This document shows positions 7,947-15,870 of a stretch of 64,000 nucleotides of DNA, piece after piece. This stretch comes from Rhizobium ecuadorense (GTDB lineage Bacteria > Pseudomonadota > Alphaproteobacteria > Rhizobiales > Rhizobiaceae), in the NCBI RefSeq assembly GCF_001187535.1, contig NZ_LFIO01001733.1:225344-289343 (forward strand), read 5' to 3'. Below the pieces are notes generated by a model. The model did no database searches. It was not told the DNA's origin and saw nothing but the letters and a program-made list of their open reading frames with translations. How positions within the stretch are numbered: the stretch's first letter is position 1; each line of letters starts with the position of its first letter. A program made the translations under genes and the position numbers.

Positions 7947-9458
7947 GCCGGAGTCTTTTCGGCATTGGCCGGTGGTCCGAACCAGGTCGTCATCGCCTCG
8001 TGGAGACCATCCGGCTTGCCCTCGCCCACCCACGCCACATAGCCGTCGGGCCGGATCAGCACTGCGGTTGGGGCGGAGACCGCGCCCAGCACCGGCAGCT
8101 CCCATGCGCCGTCATAGCTGGCGTCAACCAACTGGACGCGGGCTGACCATGGCGTGATGTCGAGGCTGCCGGGTGCGCCGAGATTCAACAGCGCTGGCCG
8201 CGCATTTTGGAGCAGCACATAGACGCGGAGCGGGCCATCGGGCGTGGTGAGGTCGAGGTCGGGCATGCGGCGGCCGCGCAGCGGATGCCCCTCGCCGAAC
8301 TCGTAATGGATGGCCAGTCCGGACATTTCGGCGGCGATCTTTTTGCGGGGCTCGTCGATCGCGAGGAGTTCCAGGACGATCTCCCGCAAGGCTTCGGTGC
8401 GGTCATCGGTCCGTTGCAAGGCGACCTGCGCCATCGTCGCGCGCAGCACGCGGGCGGCCACCGGATGCCGCTCGGCGTGATAGGTGTCGAGCAAGCTTTC
8501 CGGCGATATTCCTTTCACCACCTGCGCCAGCTTCCAGCCGAGATTGACGGCATCCTGCACGCCGGTGTTGAGGCCCTGCCCGCCCACCGGAGAATGCACA
8601 TGCGCGGCATCGCCGGCCAGGAAGATGCGGCCGTTGCGGTAAGCCGCCGCCTGCCGCGACATCGGTGAACCTGGAAATCCACCTTAAGCTGTGGATTCCA
8701 AAATCCGTTCCGCATGACTCGATCAGGGTTTGCCTGAGGTCGCCGAGCGTCGGTTCGCTTGTAGTAGCGCCGGCAGTCTTTTCCGTCACCATGACGTTGA
8801 TCGGACCTTCACTGGCAAAGACGACCTTGCCGTCGCGGATTTCATATTCCTCGCGGCCGAAGGCATGCATGCCGAGCGCCGTGCGATGGACGCCGAGCGG
8901 CGGCTCCTCCTCCATCTCGGCCTCGGCCAGAATATTGCTGGTCGTCGCATCCCATCCCGGAAATTCAATGCCCGCGATCTTGCGAACCAGACTGCGGCCG
9001 CCATCGCAGCCGACGAGGTAGCCTGCCCTGAGCTGGAAACCATCGGAGAGTTCAATGGTGACGCCGGTATCGTCCTGCGCAAATCCGGTCAGCTCGCGGC
9101 CACGATAGATCGTCACCGGCAGTTCGCCGACCCATCCGGCCAGAATGCGCTCGATATGCTTCTGCCGCAGCGCCAGCCCGTAATTGTGCCGTGTCGGAAA
9201 ATCGCTGATATCGAGCCGCGTGACGGCAAACCCGGTGACCTGGGCGATCTGCCCTGCCGCGAGAAACCGGTCGACCACGCCCCGCTGATCGAGAACCTCG
9301 AGCGTGCGCGCGCTCAGCCCACCGGCGCGCGAACCGACGACTTCCTGGTTCGGCCGGCGCTCGACGAGCGCGACATCGACACCTGCCAGAGCCAATTCGC
9401 CCGCCAGCATCAGCCCCGTCGGCCCTCCTCCGGCAATCACGACGGCATGTTCTCTCAT
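7943..9458 (-). pseudogene. FAD-dependent monooxygenase broken by a frameshift
   Basis: Together the two frames encode a complete group A flavin monooxygenase of ~500 residues. The N-terminal frame (from 9458) has GGGPTGLMLAGELALAG, the ADP-binding fold, and YLVGCDGGRS. The C-terminal frame (from about 8662) has IFLAGDAAHVHSPVGGQG and the thioredoxin-like tail. The switch is between WISRFTD and RQAAAYRNG, where the protein should be continuous, so one small indel near 8660 explains it. GAGGAG precedes the 9458 ATG. A sequencing or assembly error cannot be excluded. It is a distant paralog of the monooxygenase at 1254. Confidence 0.8.
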
Positions 9459-9789
9459 CTGCAAACTCCTCAGTTCCGAGGCCGATATCTCAGAACTCCA
9501 AGAAACGCCCAACCACTGCGGAGCGCCAAATTGACCCGGCCTGCCGGGTGACGATTTTGCCTGTCGCAGGTTGTTCTCCCTATAAATAGAGATCTCTACT
9601 GGTTGGAAGGACTTGCGACAGGAATTTCCGCCTTGCTTTTCGAAGCCATATTGATTGCCGCTTGCTGCTTTCCTGCCGGAGAATCCAGGCTTTTCAACAC
9701 GACCTGACCGGGTGGGCGCGGATGCGGCAAGCGCTTCCCGGAATCACCCTTCGTGCTCGAAAGCGATCATTCGAATATTTGCTACAGCC
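9459..9789. other. Intergenic region upstream of the broken monooxygenase
   Basis: About 330 bases. It holds the perfect palindrome at 9587-9598 and an AT-rich TATAAATAG stretch probably belonging to the monooxygenase promoter. The rest shows no credible gene; a 17-codon minus-strand frame beside the palindrome is too short to support. Confidence 0.5.
9587..9598. promoter_or_regulatory. Perfect palindrome TAGAGATCTCTA
   Basis: A 12-bp perfect inverted repeat about 130 bases upstream of the monooxygenase start and overlapping an AT-rich promoter-like stretch. It has the look of a TetR-class operator, but no intact regulator gene is next to it. Confidence 0.45.
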
Positions 9790-9960
9790 TCACTGCGGCG
9801 GCGGCGCCTTTTGCGGAATCGTCTCGGCCGCCGGCTGCTCGGACGGATCGGCGGGATGGCCATAGATGGTATAAACGGCCCCCGCCAGAACGCCCAGGAC
9901 GAGAAGAGCGAGTACGTACAACATCATCCCACGGATTGCCGTTTTCGGTGTCCTGTCCAT
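9790..9960 (-). CDS. Small single-pass membrane protein
   Basis: A 56-residue protein with a short basic N-terminus (MDRTPKTAIRG), one transmembrane helix (MMLYVLALLVLGVLAGAVY) and a Pro/Glu-rich tail. The ATG at 9960 is preferred because GGAG lies six bases upstream; an upstream TTG in frame has no ribosome site. Function unknown. Together with the CsbD-like gene nearby it suggests a cluster of general-stress small proteins. Confidence 0.55.
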   Translation of the reverse strand: MDRTPKTAIRGMMLYVLALLVLGVLAGAVYTIYGHPADPSEQPAAETIPQKAPPPQ

Positions 9961-10088
9961 GAGGATCTCCAAGATTGCTCAGTGTTCAAATTCACTGCGA
10001 GCACTTCCGGTTCCGAGAATGGAAGTCTGTCGATGACGCTTTTCCCACATGCCGCGTTGCACTTCATCGAAGCCGCGACCTGCACAGA

Positions 10089-10117
10089 TAAGCCGCCGAC
10101 CAAAAGCCGGCGGCTTA
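10089..10117 (-). terminator. Hairpin downstream of the CsbD-like gene
   Basis: A 10-bp perfect stem, TAAGCCGCCG/CGGCGGCTTA, with a 9-base loop, just beyond the stop of the minus-strand CsbD-like gene. No clear U run follows, so it may stabilise the mRNA end rather than act as an intrinsic terminator. Confidence 0.45.
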
Positions 10118-10137
10118 AGACAGGCGAGTCTCGCTGA

Positions 10138-10341
10138 TTACCAGGGCTGGCGGCCGTACCAGTCGTCGATGTCTCTTTTCGCACGGTCTTTTTCGTAGCC
10201 GTAGCGCTCCTGGATCTTGCCTTCGAGCTGATCGCGCTTGCCATCGATGACGTCAAGGTCATCGTCAGTGAGCTTGCCCCACTGCTCCTTCACCTTGCCC
10301 TTCATCTGCTTCCAGTTACCTTCAACGCGATTCCAATCCAT
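10138..10341 (-). CDS. CsbD family stress protein
   Basis: A 67-residue CsbD-like protein: MDWNRVEGNWKQMKGKVKEQWGKL is the signature N-terminal helix, followed by DGKRDQLEGKIQERYGY. Family members are small, highly charged cytoplasmic proteins induced by general stress; their biochemical role is unknown. AGGAGG lies just upstream of the ATG. A hairpin follows at 10089-10117. Confidence 0.85.
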   Translation of the reverse strand: MDWNRVEGNWKQMKGKVKEQWGKLTDDDLDVIDGKRDQLEGKIQERYGYEKDRAKRDIDDWYGRQPW

Positions 10342-10527
10342 GGGTATTTCCTCCTATCGTTGGAATAGAGGAACGGGGATGAAGGGTAAGTGTTCCGATG
10401 ATATTGGGCGACGCGAGACCCGATGGTGCGGGTCGATTTCATGAACAATCGCGTAGCGGTGGTGACGCGGGAACAATCAGATCCGGATCTGGTTTAGCCT
10501 ACACCCTGGTCCCTAGCGGAGGCGACG

Positions 10528-10755
10528 ATGTGGGCAATCCTGATCGGTGCGGCCCTGATAATTGGAGGCGTTGTTGTTCTCTTTCGGTCGGCGCTCAGCC
10601 GAAGGCCGAGTGACCCGCACCAGATGCCGCAAGGCGGCAGCACCCTCGAACCGCGGCACCAAGGCCTGAGGTTCCTCGGCGTATCGCAAAATTGGCCAGC
10701 CATGGCTGTGATTGCGGTTGGCGCACTTCTCTTGGCTTTTGGCGGATATTCATGA
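10528..10755 (+). CDS. Small two-span membrane protein
   Basis: A 75-residue protein with a hydrophobic N-terminal helix (MWAILIGAALIIGGVVVLF), a polar middle and a C-terminal hydrophobic helix (AMAVIAVGALLLAFGG). Not recognised beyond that. Overlapping its end, another frame (about 10745-10843) encodes an orphan tail, DLRVVKEILQRIEATQKRSTN without its first residues in context, which looks like the remnant of a different gene. Both lie immediately outside the integrated element. Confidence 0.5.
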   Translation: MWAILIGAALIIGGVVVLFRSALSRRPSDPHQMPQGGSTLEPRHQGLRFLGVSQNWPAMAVIAVGALLLAFGGYS

Positions 10756-10916
10756 CAACGAGCCGCGCTCGACCGGCGACCTGCGCGTGGTGAAAGAGAT
10801 TCTGCAGCGGATCGAGGCGACGCAGAAGCGGTCGACCAACTAAAACGGCCGTGTGACGCGTGTGACTTTTTTGCGGTCACAAATCTCACAAATTTTCCGG
10901 TAAATTATTGATTTTA

Positions 10917-10962
10917 TGGTGAGAGCGTCGGGGTTCGAACCCGAGACCTACTGATTAAAAGT
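10917..10962. repeat. Left att repeat (displaced tRNA-Lys 3' fragment)
   Basis: 46 bases identical to 21712-21757, covering the CCA end, T arm, variable region and anticodon loop of tRNA-Lys. After one mismatch, six more bases (AGTTGC) match. The 5' half of the tRNA is absent, so this copy is the displaced end produced by integration. Confidence 0.9.
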
Positions 10963-11028
10963 AAGTTGCAGACCAGATTCTAGCGCCAACAGTCACCAGC
11001 ATGACAGCTCCATACATTCATAAATACG

Positions 11029-11133
11029 GCAAGTTTTACAGTTATTTAGACCATCACTAATAAACACTCGCCAACACTTGCAATCCCTCTTATAATTTTC
11101 CCCCAGGTTTCCCCCGGATGTTCCGGGGAAAAT
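11029..11133. promoter_or_regulatory. Left-end recombination sites (candidate Int arm and Xis sites)
   Basis: AATTTTCCCCCAG at 11094-11106 is followed directly by GTTTCCCCCGG, and an inverted copy (CCGGGGAAAAT) lies at 11123-11133. The same 13-mer occurs at the other end of the element (21622-21646). A separate GCAAGTTTTAC at 11029-11039 matches the palindromes at 12485-12541. Position between att and the integrase start fits arm-type integrase and excisionase sites. Confidence 0.6.
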
Positions 11134-11148
11134 ATTGAGGGGTGGAAA

Positions 11149-12438
11149 ATGACAAGGGCGAAGAGCGCATTTACATCAAAATGGGTCGATTCCGTCCAGG
11201 CGACGGACAAGCGGCAAGAGATACCCGACCCCAGCTTGAGGGGGTTCTACCTCATCATCCAGCCGGCTCCGGGGGCGGCGAAGAGTTGGGCTGTGCGCTA
11301 CAAAGGCAAGCCTAAATTTACGATCGGCAGCGTCGCGGCGTGGAGCCTCGCGGATGCCCGTAAGGAAGCTGGGCGCGTCATGCGCGCCCTTGACGAGGGC
11401 CGTGATCCGCACGCCGAAAAAAAGGAGGCGACCAGCGATGATAATCTCACCGAGAATGTGCTCGACGAATTTCTGAAACGACACGTCAAGGCGAAGAACA
11501 ACGGTCGCACCGCCTACGATGTAGAGAATACGATCAGGCGGGAGATCAAGCCGAAAATGAAAGGGAAGATGATCACGGCTATCCGCCGCCGTGATGTCAT
11601 CAGTCTGCTGGACGACATGGTTGACCGCGGCGTGCCGACCATGGCGGTGAGGACCTATGCGCTGCTTAAGAAATTTTTCAATTGGTGCATTGAACGGGGA
11701 ATTCTCGAAGTTTCGCCTATGGGCGGTCTGAAGCCTCCCGCGACAGTGGAAGCCCGTGACCGGGTTCTTTCTGACACGGAGCTTCGCTGGGCATGGCTCG
11801 CGGCGGACGAGATCGGATGGCCTTTCGGGCCTCTATTCAAAATGTTGGCAGTGACGGCCCAGCGCAAGGAGGAAGTAGCAGGAGCATCCCGCTCAGAATT
11901 CGACTTGAAAGCCAGAGACCCCGTGTGGGTTATCCCGCCAGCGAGGGCTAAGAACGGCCGCGAGCATCTTGTGCCGGTCACGCCGCTGGCGATCAGTCTT
12001 ATCGAGTCGCTGCCTGTTATCAATGCGTCAGATCTCCTCTTTACTACCAACGGCGAAACGACCGTGGGCGGCTTTTCCAAGGCCAAGGAACGACTAGATG
12101 CCGCGATGTTGAAGATCGCTCGCAGAGAGGCACAGGAACGGTGCAACGATCCGGAGGAAGTCAAGATCGCACCGTGGGTATTGCATGATTTCAGGCGAAC
12201 GGCGGCAAGCGGTATGGCTGCACAAGGGGTTCAACCCCATGTCATTGAGGCCGTGCTGAATCATAAGAGCGGCGCGATCAAAGGCGTCGCAGCAGTATAC
12301 AATCGCTACGACTATGATCGCGAGAAAAAACAGGCCCTGACAGGTTGGGAGAGACACGTCAGGTCGATCATCGCCGCCGAACCGGGTTCTAATGTCATTT
12401 CGTTCGGCAAGGTAACCTTGCGGGAGACCGGCGAATAA
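11149..12438 (+). CDS. Tyrosine-type site-specific integrase (P4-like)
   Basis: A 429-residue integrase. Residues ~20-95 form the DUF4102-like arm-binding domain (YLIIQPAPGAAKSWAVRYKG; ADARKEAGRVMRAL), ~105-195 the core-binding domain, and ~205-400 the catalytic domain. Catalytic residues are visible: the first Arg in TAQRKEEVAG, the HxxR box in LHDFRRTAAS, the second His in LNHKSG and the nucleophilic Tyr in AVYNRYDYD. It would cut and rejoin the tRNA-Lys att sites 230 bases to its left. The integrase sits beside the displaced tRNA fragment rather than beside the intact tRNA. Confidence 0.95.
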   Translation: MTRAKSAFTSKWVDSVQATDKRQEIPDPSLRGFYLIIQPAPGAAKSWAVRYKGKPKFTIGSVAAWSLADARKEAGRVMRALDEGRDPHAEKKEATSDDNLTENVLDEFLKRHVKAKNNGRTAYDVENTIRREIKPKMKGKMITAIRRRDVISLLDDMVDRGVPTMAVRTYALLKKFFNWCIERGILEVSPMGGLKPPATVEARDRVLSDTELRWAWLAADEIGWPFGPLFKMLAVTAQRKEEVAGASRSEFDLKARDPVWVIPPARAKNGREHLVPVTPLAISLIESLPVINASDLLFTTNGETTVGGFSKAKERLDAAMLKIARREAQERCNDPEEVKIAPWVLHDFRRTAASGMAAQGVQPHVIEAVLNHKSGAIKGVAAVYNRYDYDREKKQALTGWERHVRSIIAAEPGSNVISFGKVTLRETGE

Positions 12439-12690
12439 AATCGCGTGATTTCCTTGTGATCCGGCATATTGGTGAGTTGTATGCGCAAGCTTTGCTTGCC
12501 AAAAAGTGAGGCGATGACTGTATACCGCAAGTTTTACTTGCAGGTAAATAAAATTACTGGATGTAAATACTGTTTGCATTGAGCGCAGGTGTTGTCGTTT
12601 GATGGGAGTTGATTTGGTTCGGTAGTGGCCTTGGAAGGTCGCCTGGAGTGCCAAGCCGAAGAGGTTCCTAACGACAGAGAAGGCACGCTC
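12439..12690. promoter_or_regulatory. Control region with paired palindromes
   Basis: Between the integrase and the AlpA-like gene are two 15-bp perfect palindromes: GCAAGCTTTGCTTGC (12485-12499) and GCAAGTTTTACTTGC (12527-12541), 42 bp apart, in an AT-rich stretch. A half copy lies near attL at 11029. They are probably operators or excisionase-binding sites for one of the element's small DNA-binding proteins, and the region probably contains the early promoter. Confidence 0.6.
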
Positions 12691-12954
12691 ATGGCCAAGA
12701 AATTTATTACCAGGGCGCAAGTCAGGAAGCGCTACGGCGGCATCTCCGACATGACGATCACGAGATGGCTTAGGGCCGGTCGCATTCCAGAACCGGCGCT
12801 GATCGCCAATCGACATTATTTTGACGAGGACGAGCTTGATGAGGCTGATCGCCGGGCGAAGTCCGACTACCGGCGCACACGGGCTGAACCGCCGAAGCAC
12901 GTGCCGCCGCAGCTCAAGGCTGCTGAGGAAGAGAGCGCGCCGGGTGACTCATGA
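12691..12954 (+). CDS. AlpA-like helix-turn-helix protein
   Basis: An 87-residue protein whose first 55 residues form a MerR/AlpA-type winged helix: FITRAQVRKRYGGISDMTITRWL, then GRIPEPALIANRHYFDEDEL. Such proteins act as excisionases or activators of integrase genes on phages and islands. The start at 12691 is supported by GAGAAGG upstream. The C-terminus is charged. It sits just downstream of the paired palindromes and overlaps the next gene by ATGA, so it is the first gene of the replication operon. Confidence 0.75.
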   Translation: MAKKFITRAQVRKRYGGISDMTITRWLRAGRIPEPALIANRHYFDEDELDEADRRAKSDYRRTRAEPPKHVPPQLKAAEEESAPGDS

Positions 12955-13310
12955 AGCAACAAATACGGCGAAGGCCGCTCGCTGGTGCAGCGTGCGGCCT
13001 TCAAAAAGATGTCTTACCACGGCAGCGGTTGGACAGCGAGGAGCCTACTCCTCCATCGCCTGAAGTTCAACGGCTCGACCGTGTCCGCCGCCACAAATGG
13101 CTGCTCGCGCACATCCGCTCGTCCCGCGGCGATTTCACACGCGAAGTGGAATCCCGACGCCGGTTGCTGTCATCGCTCGAACCGCCGCCCGATGGTCCGT
13201 TTCTGGTTTCGATCGAAGCGGCGTGGCAGCGGTTGTATGCCGATTACGCGCGACATCGAAGGATGACTCCTTACCCCGTCAGGAAGGGGAGCGAGCGACG
13301 TGGCAGATGA
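12951..13310 (+). CDS. Hypothetical protein of the element's replication operon
   Basis: A 119-residue basic protein with no recognised domain. Residues 42-75 (RLDRVRRHKWLLAHIRSSRG onwards) and the AAWQRLYADYARHRRM helix are the most structured parts. It overlaps the AlpA-like gene by four bases and the RepA-like gene by eleven, so its position between regulator and helicase suggests a helper role in replication. Confidence 0.55.
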   Translation: MKQQIRRRPLAGAACGLQKDVLPRQRLDSEEPTPPSPEVQRLDRVRRHKWLLAHIRSSRGDFTREVESRRRLLSSLEPPPDGPFLVSIEAAWQRLYADYARHRRMTPYPVRKGSERRGR

Positions 13311-14463
13311 ATTCTGGCCGGAGTTCCCGGATGATCCTCCCGAGGTCGGGTCACGAGAGCAGCCTCGGAGGCGAGGAAACGGCGACAGTAACCGCGATTT
13401 CGGGCCGAGGCCGGACGCAGTGCCGCTAGGATACGGTAAGGGCCGCAGGCGGCGGGAGCGTCCCTATCAGGGCCTCGTCACCACGCAACAATTCATGGGA
13501 CGCATGCGGCCGCCGGATTACTTGATCGACGGTCTTCTGCTGCGGGGTTCCACTTATACCTTGACCGGCCCTACCGGCCACGGAAAGACGCTCGTGGCGC
13601 TCCTGATGGCCATCCGGATTTCGCGCGGGGAATGGTTCTGCGGGCGCAAATGCCGCAAAGGTCCGGTAGCGTTCTTCGCTGCCGAAAACCCGGACAACGT
13701 GCGGATTCAATTTTTCGCCTTGTGTGCGGAAATGGGCATAGAGCCGGAAACCGTCGATATCCGTTGGCATGACGGTCTGTTTGCATTGGATACCGCCGTC
13801 GCCGCCGTGCGTTCCGATCTGGCACGATGCCCCGACCTCGCCTTCTGCGCCTTCGATTCACTTCAAGCGTTTTTTCAGGGTGACGATGATAATGCGAACA
13901 TGGCGATGCTCGACCTTGCGCTCGATTTCCGCGACCTGACGGCGGCGCATCCCAACAGACCAGCCTCTCTGATTATCGCCCATCCGATTAAGAATGCTTC
14001 GAAGGGTAATCTCCTGCCGCGCGGCGGCTCGGCCATCACCAACGAGCTGGACGGCAATCTGACTTGTTGGGCCGACAACGGCATTGTCGAGCTTCATAAT
14101 CACGGAAAGTTCCGGGGCGTCCCTTTCGACCCGATCAAGCTGGAACTATCGGTTGTCCGGCCGGAAGGTCTGCTGGATGCGCGCGGCGATCAGATGGGAT
14201 GCACCATCATTCGTCCCCTGCCAGAAGGCCGCGAAAGTGAAATCTTGCGGCAGGCCGGCAATAGGGAGGTCGCCATTCTCGAAGCGATCAAGCAGAGCCC
14301 TGGTATCAACCAAACCGCGCTGGCTTCGCTTCTGAACGTGGGCCGCGCGACGATCCAGCGAGACCTTGATGCGCTGACCAAGAAGAAATGGATTCGCGAT
14401 TACAGCGGCAGAAAAAAAATCTTGGCCGAAGGCGAACGCGCTTTGGAGATGGCCAGAAAATGA
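13300..14463 (+). CDS. RepA-like AAA ATPase (phage/satellite replicative helicase)
   Basis: A 387-residue protein with a GTG start preceded by a GGAAGGGGAG tract. The core is a RecA-like ATPase: LTGPTGHGKT is Walker A at residues ~88-97, and FCAFDSL followed by IIAHP are the Walker B and sensor strands. It belongs with AAA_25/RepA hexameric helicases that open an origin for element replication. The last ~65 residues form a winged helix (SPGINQTALASLLNVGRATI), probably for origin binding. The downstream repeats at 14523-14727 are the likely target. Confidence 0.8.
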   Translation: MADEFWPEFPDDPPEVGSREQPRRRGNGDSNRDFGPRPDAVPLGYGKGRRRRERPYQGLVTTQQFMGRMRPPDYLIDGLLLRGSTYTLTGPTGHGKTLVALLMAIRISRGEWFCGRKCRKGPVAFFAAENPDNVRIQFFALCAEMGIEPETVDIRWHDGLFALDTAVAAVRSDLARCPDLAFCAFDSLQAFFQGDDDNANMAMLDLALDFRDLTAAHPNRPASLIIAHPIKNASKGNLLPRGGSAITNELDGNLTCWADNGIVELHNHGKFRGVPFDPIKLELSVVRPEGLLDARGDQMGCTIIRPLPEGRESEILRQAGNREVAILEAIKQSPGINQTALASLLNVGRATIQRDLDALTKKKWIRDYSGRKKILAEGERALEMARK

Positions 14464-14732
14464 CCCCGATACAACCGAGCGAAAAGCCACAACCAAAATC
14501 AAAAATACCCCCCGAAAAACAGTGGGCAGGTGCCCACCCCTACTTTTACATTTGGTTGTACCTGCCCACCGCAAAAGTTGTGCGGGCGGACTTTCGAAAT
14601 TCATTAATCGCAGCAAGAGCTTACGCGGAAAGTTGTGCGGGCACTTTGCGGGCAGCGATTCGGAAGCGGTGGGGGTGCCCGCCCATGCCCATTCCTAGGG
14701 GATGGGCAGTGGGCACCCAGCGCCGAATTTGA
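14460..14732 (+). CDS. Small ORF across the origin-like repeats
   Basis: A 90-codon frame starting in an ATGA overlap with the RepA-like stop. The N-terminus is Pro/Lys-rich; HPYFYIWLYLPTAKVVRADF is the only structured stretch, and the C-terminal third is simply the translation of the repeat cluster. It may be a real small gene or a by-product of the overlap. Confidence 0.35.
   Translation: MTPIQPSEKPQPKSKIPPEKQWAGAHPYFYIWLYLPTAKVVRADFRNSLIAARAYAESCAGTLRAAIRKRWGCPPMPIPRGWAVGTQRRI
14523..14727. repeat. Iteron-like repeat cluster, candidate replication origin
   Basis: A dense set of related motifs: the palindrome GTGGGCAGGTGCCCAC (14523-14538), its inverted partner ACCTGCCCAC (14560-14569), two direct copies of AAAGTTGTGCGGGC (about 14574 and 14630), and a long imperfect hairpin whose outer arms are GGGTGCCC and GGGCACCC (about 14673-14718) with GCCCAT/ATGGGC inside. 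It lies immediately after the RepA-like gene, where satellites and P4-like phages place their origins. Confidence 0.6.
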
Positions 14733-14803
14733 CCCATTCCAAAGCCATTTAGACGGCAATGCCCGGAGCCGACGATCCGGCGGAAGAGGAGAGGAGAACG
14801 GCG

Positions 14804-15517
14804 ATGAATTCTGACCGCATGATCGCCCGAGCCATGGAAATGTCGAACGCCCGACTTCCGGTAGCCTATGAGCGGGCGACGCAGGCCATAGCGGAGTGCG
14901 ATCGCATAGACGAGTGCAAGTCCTGGTCCGACAAGGCCGCCGCGCTCGCCTCCTACGCCCGGCAAGCCGACGACAAGACGCTCGAAAATTATGCCATGCG
15001 GATTCGATCGAGGGCGATAAAGCGGGCGGGCGAGCTGCTGAAGGAGTTCGATGACAGAGGCCGCCCGGCCAAAAATAGTGACGACGCCGTCACTAATATT
15101 TCGCAGCGTGAAGCCGCCAAGGCCGCCGGCATGTCCGAACGGCAGAAGGTCACCGCTATCCGCGTCGCCAATGTTCCTACCGAGGAGTTTGAGCGGCAAG
15201 TCGAAAGCGATGCGCCGCCGACAATCACGCAACTGGCGGAGCAAGGCAAGAAGGCCGCGCCGCAGCAACCGCCCCAGCCGCCCGGCTTCGCCGATGCCAC
15301 CAAACTGATCGGTGAGCTCGAAAGGTTGTCCGCATTCCTGGCGGACAAAACGCCCGGATTCATCCTCGGCGCGATGAAGCAATTCGAGATCGTCGATGCC
15401 CGCGCGAACGCCACGACCGTAAGCGGATGGTTTCAAAAATTCATCGATCAATCACGAGAGCATGACCATGCCTTACAGGGAGAGGCAGCAGTGGGACTGC
15501 CGGAGGCTGTTCTATGA
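14804..15517 (+). CDS. Phage-type hypothetical protein (ParB/Nin-like region)
   Basis: A 237-residue protein, start chosen at 14804 after GGAGAACGGCG. The first 80 residues form a helical block seen in phage and island proteins near ParB-like or methyltransferase genes (AIAECDRIDECKSWSDKAAA; IRSRAIKRAGELLKEF). A helix-turn-helix-like stretch follows (SQREAAKAAGMSERQKVTAI). The C-terminal part is Pro/Ala-rich and then helical. A truncated piece of a related sequence lies at 20713-20919. Probable DNA-binding role; not proven. Confidence 0.55.
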   Translation: MNSDRMIARAMEMSNARLPVAYERATQAIAECDRIDECKSWSDKAAALASYARQADDKTLENYAMRIRSRAIKRAGELLKEFDDRGRPAKNSDDAVTNISQREAAKAAGMSERQKVTAIRVANVPTEEFERQVESDAPPTITQLAEQGKKAAPQQPPQPPGFADATKLIGELERLSAFLADKTPGFILGAMKQFEIVDARANATTVSGWFQKFIDQSREHDHALQGEAAVGLPEAVL

Positions 15518-15870
15518 AAGACGAGGCCATCATCGTTCAACAGATCGTCAGGATTGAGCGAGCCGTTAACCGCATCGAGGCGAAGCTCGACCGGGTGCTT
15601 GCGACGGGTGATCGTCAGATGCAGAGCACCGACCAGCGCGATCCGGTCGCAGCGTTGCGGGCCGTCTGCCACGAACGCGCCATCGTCCTAACCGGCGACG
15701 GCCGGATCGGAGAGTATGACGCCGCCATGCTTCTCGGAAGGTCGCCCACGACCCTCAGAAATTGGCGATTTGGTGAGCGCCCTATACCACACAACAAGCT
15801 CGGCGGCAGGATCATGTACCGCCTCGAAGACCTCGCTGCTTTCCTGAATGGCGGACAGAACGACGACTGA
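15514..15870 (+). CDS. Small DNA-binding protein (excisionase-like)
   Basis: A 118-residue protein. Residues ~1-35 form a short coiled coil (IVRIERAVNRIEAKLDRVL), and ~65-112 a MerR/AlpA-like winged helix (GEYDAAMLLGRSPTTLRNW; IMYRLEDLAAFLNG). It overlaps both neighbours (ATGA upstream, 23 bases downstream with the capsid gene), so it is embedded in the operon. It could be the true excisionase or a regulator of the structural genes. Confidence 0.6.
   Translation: MKDEAIIVQQIVRIERAVNRIEAKLDRVLATGDRQMQSTDQRDPVAALRAVCHERAIVLTGDGRIGEYDAAMLLGRSPTTLRNWRFGERPIPHNKLGGRIMYRLEDLAAFLNGGQNDD

Noticed and set aside
10917..10990. A second tRNA-Lys gene at the left junction
   Set aside because: Only the 3' half is present; the D arm and 5' acceptor strand are missing, so it cannot fold as a tRNA. 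It is the displaced att copy.
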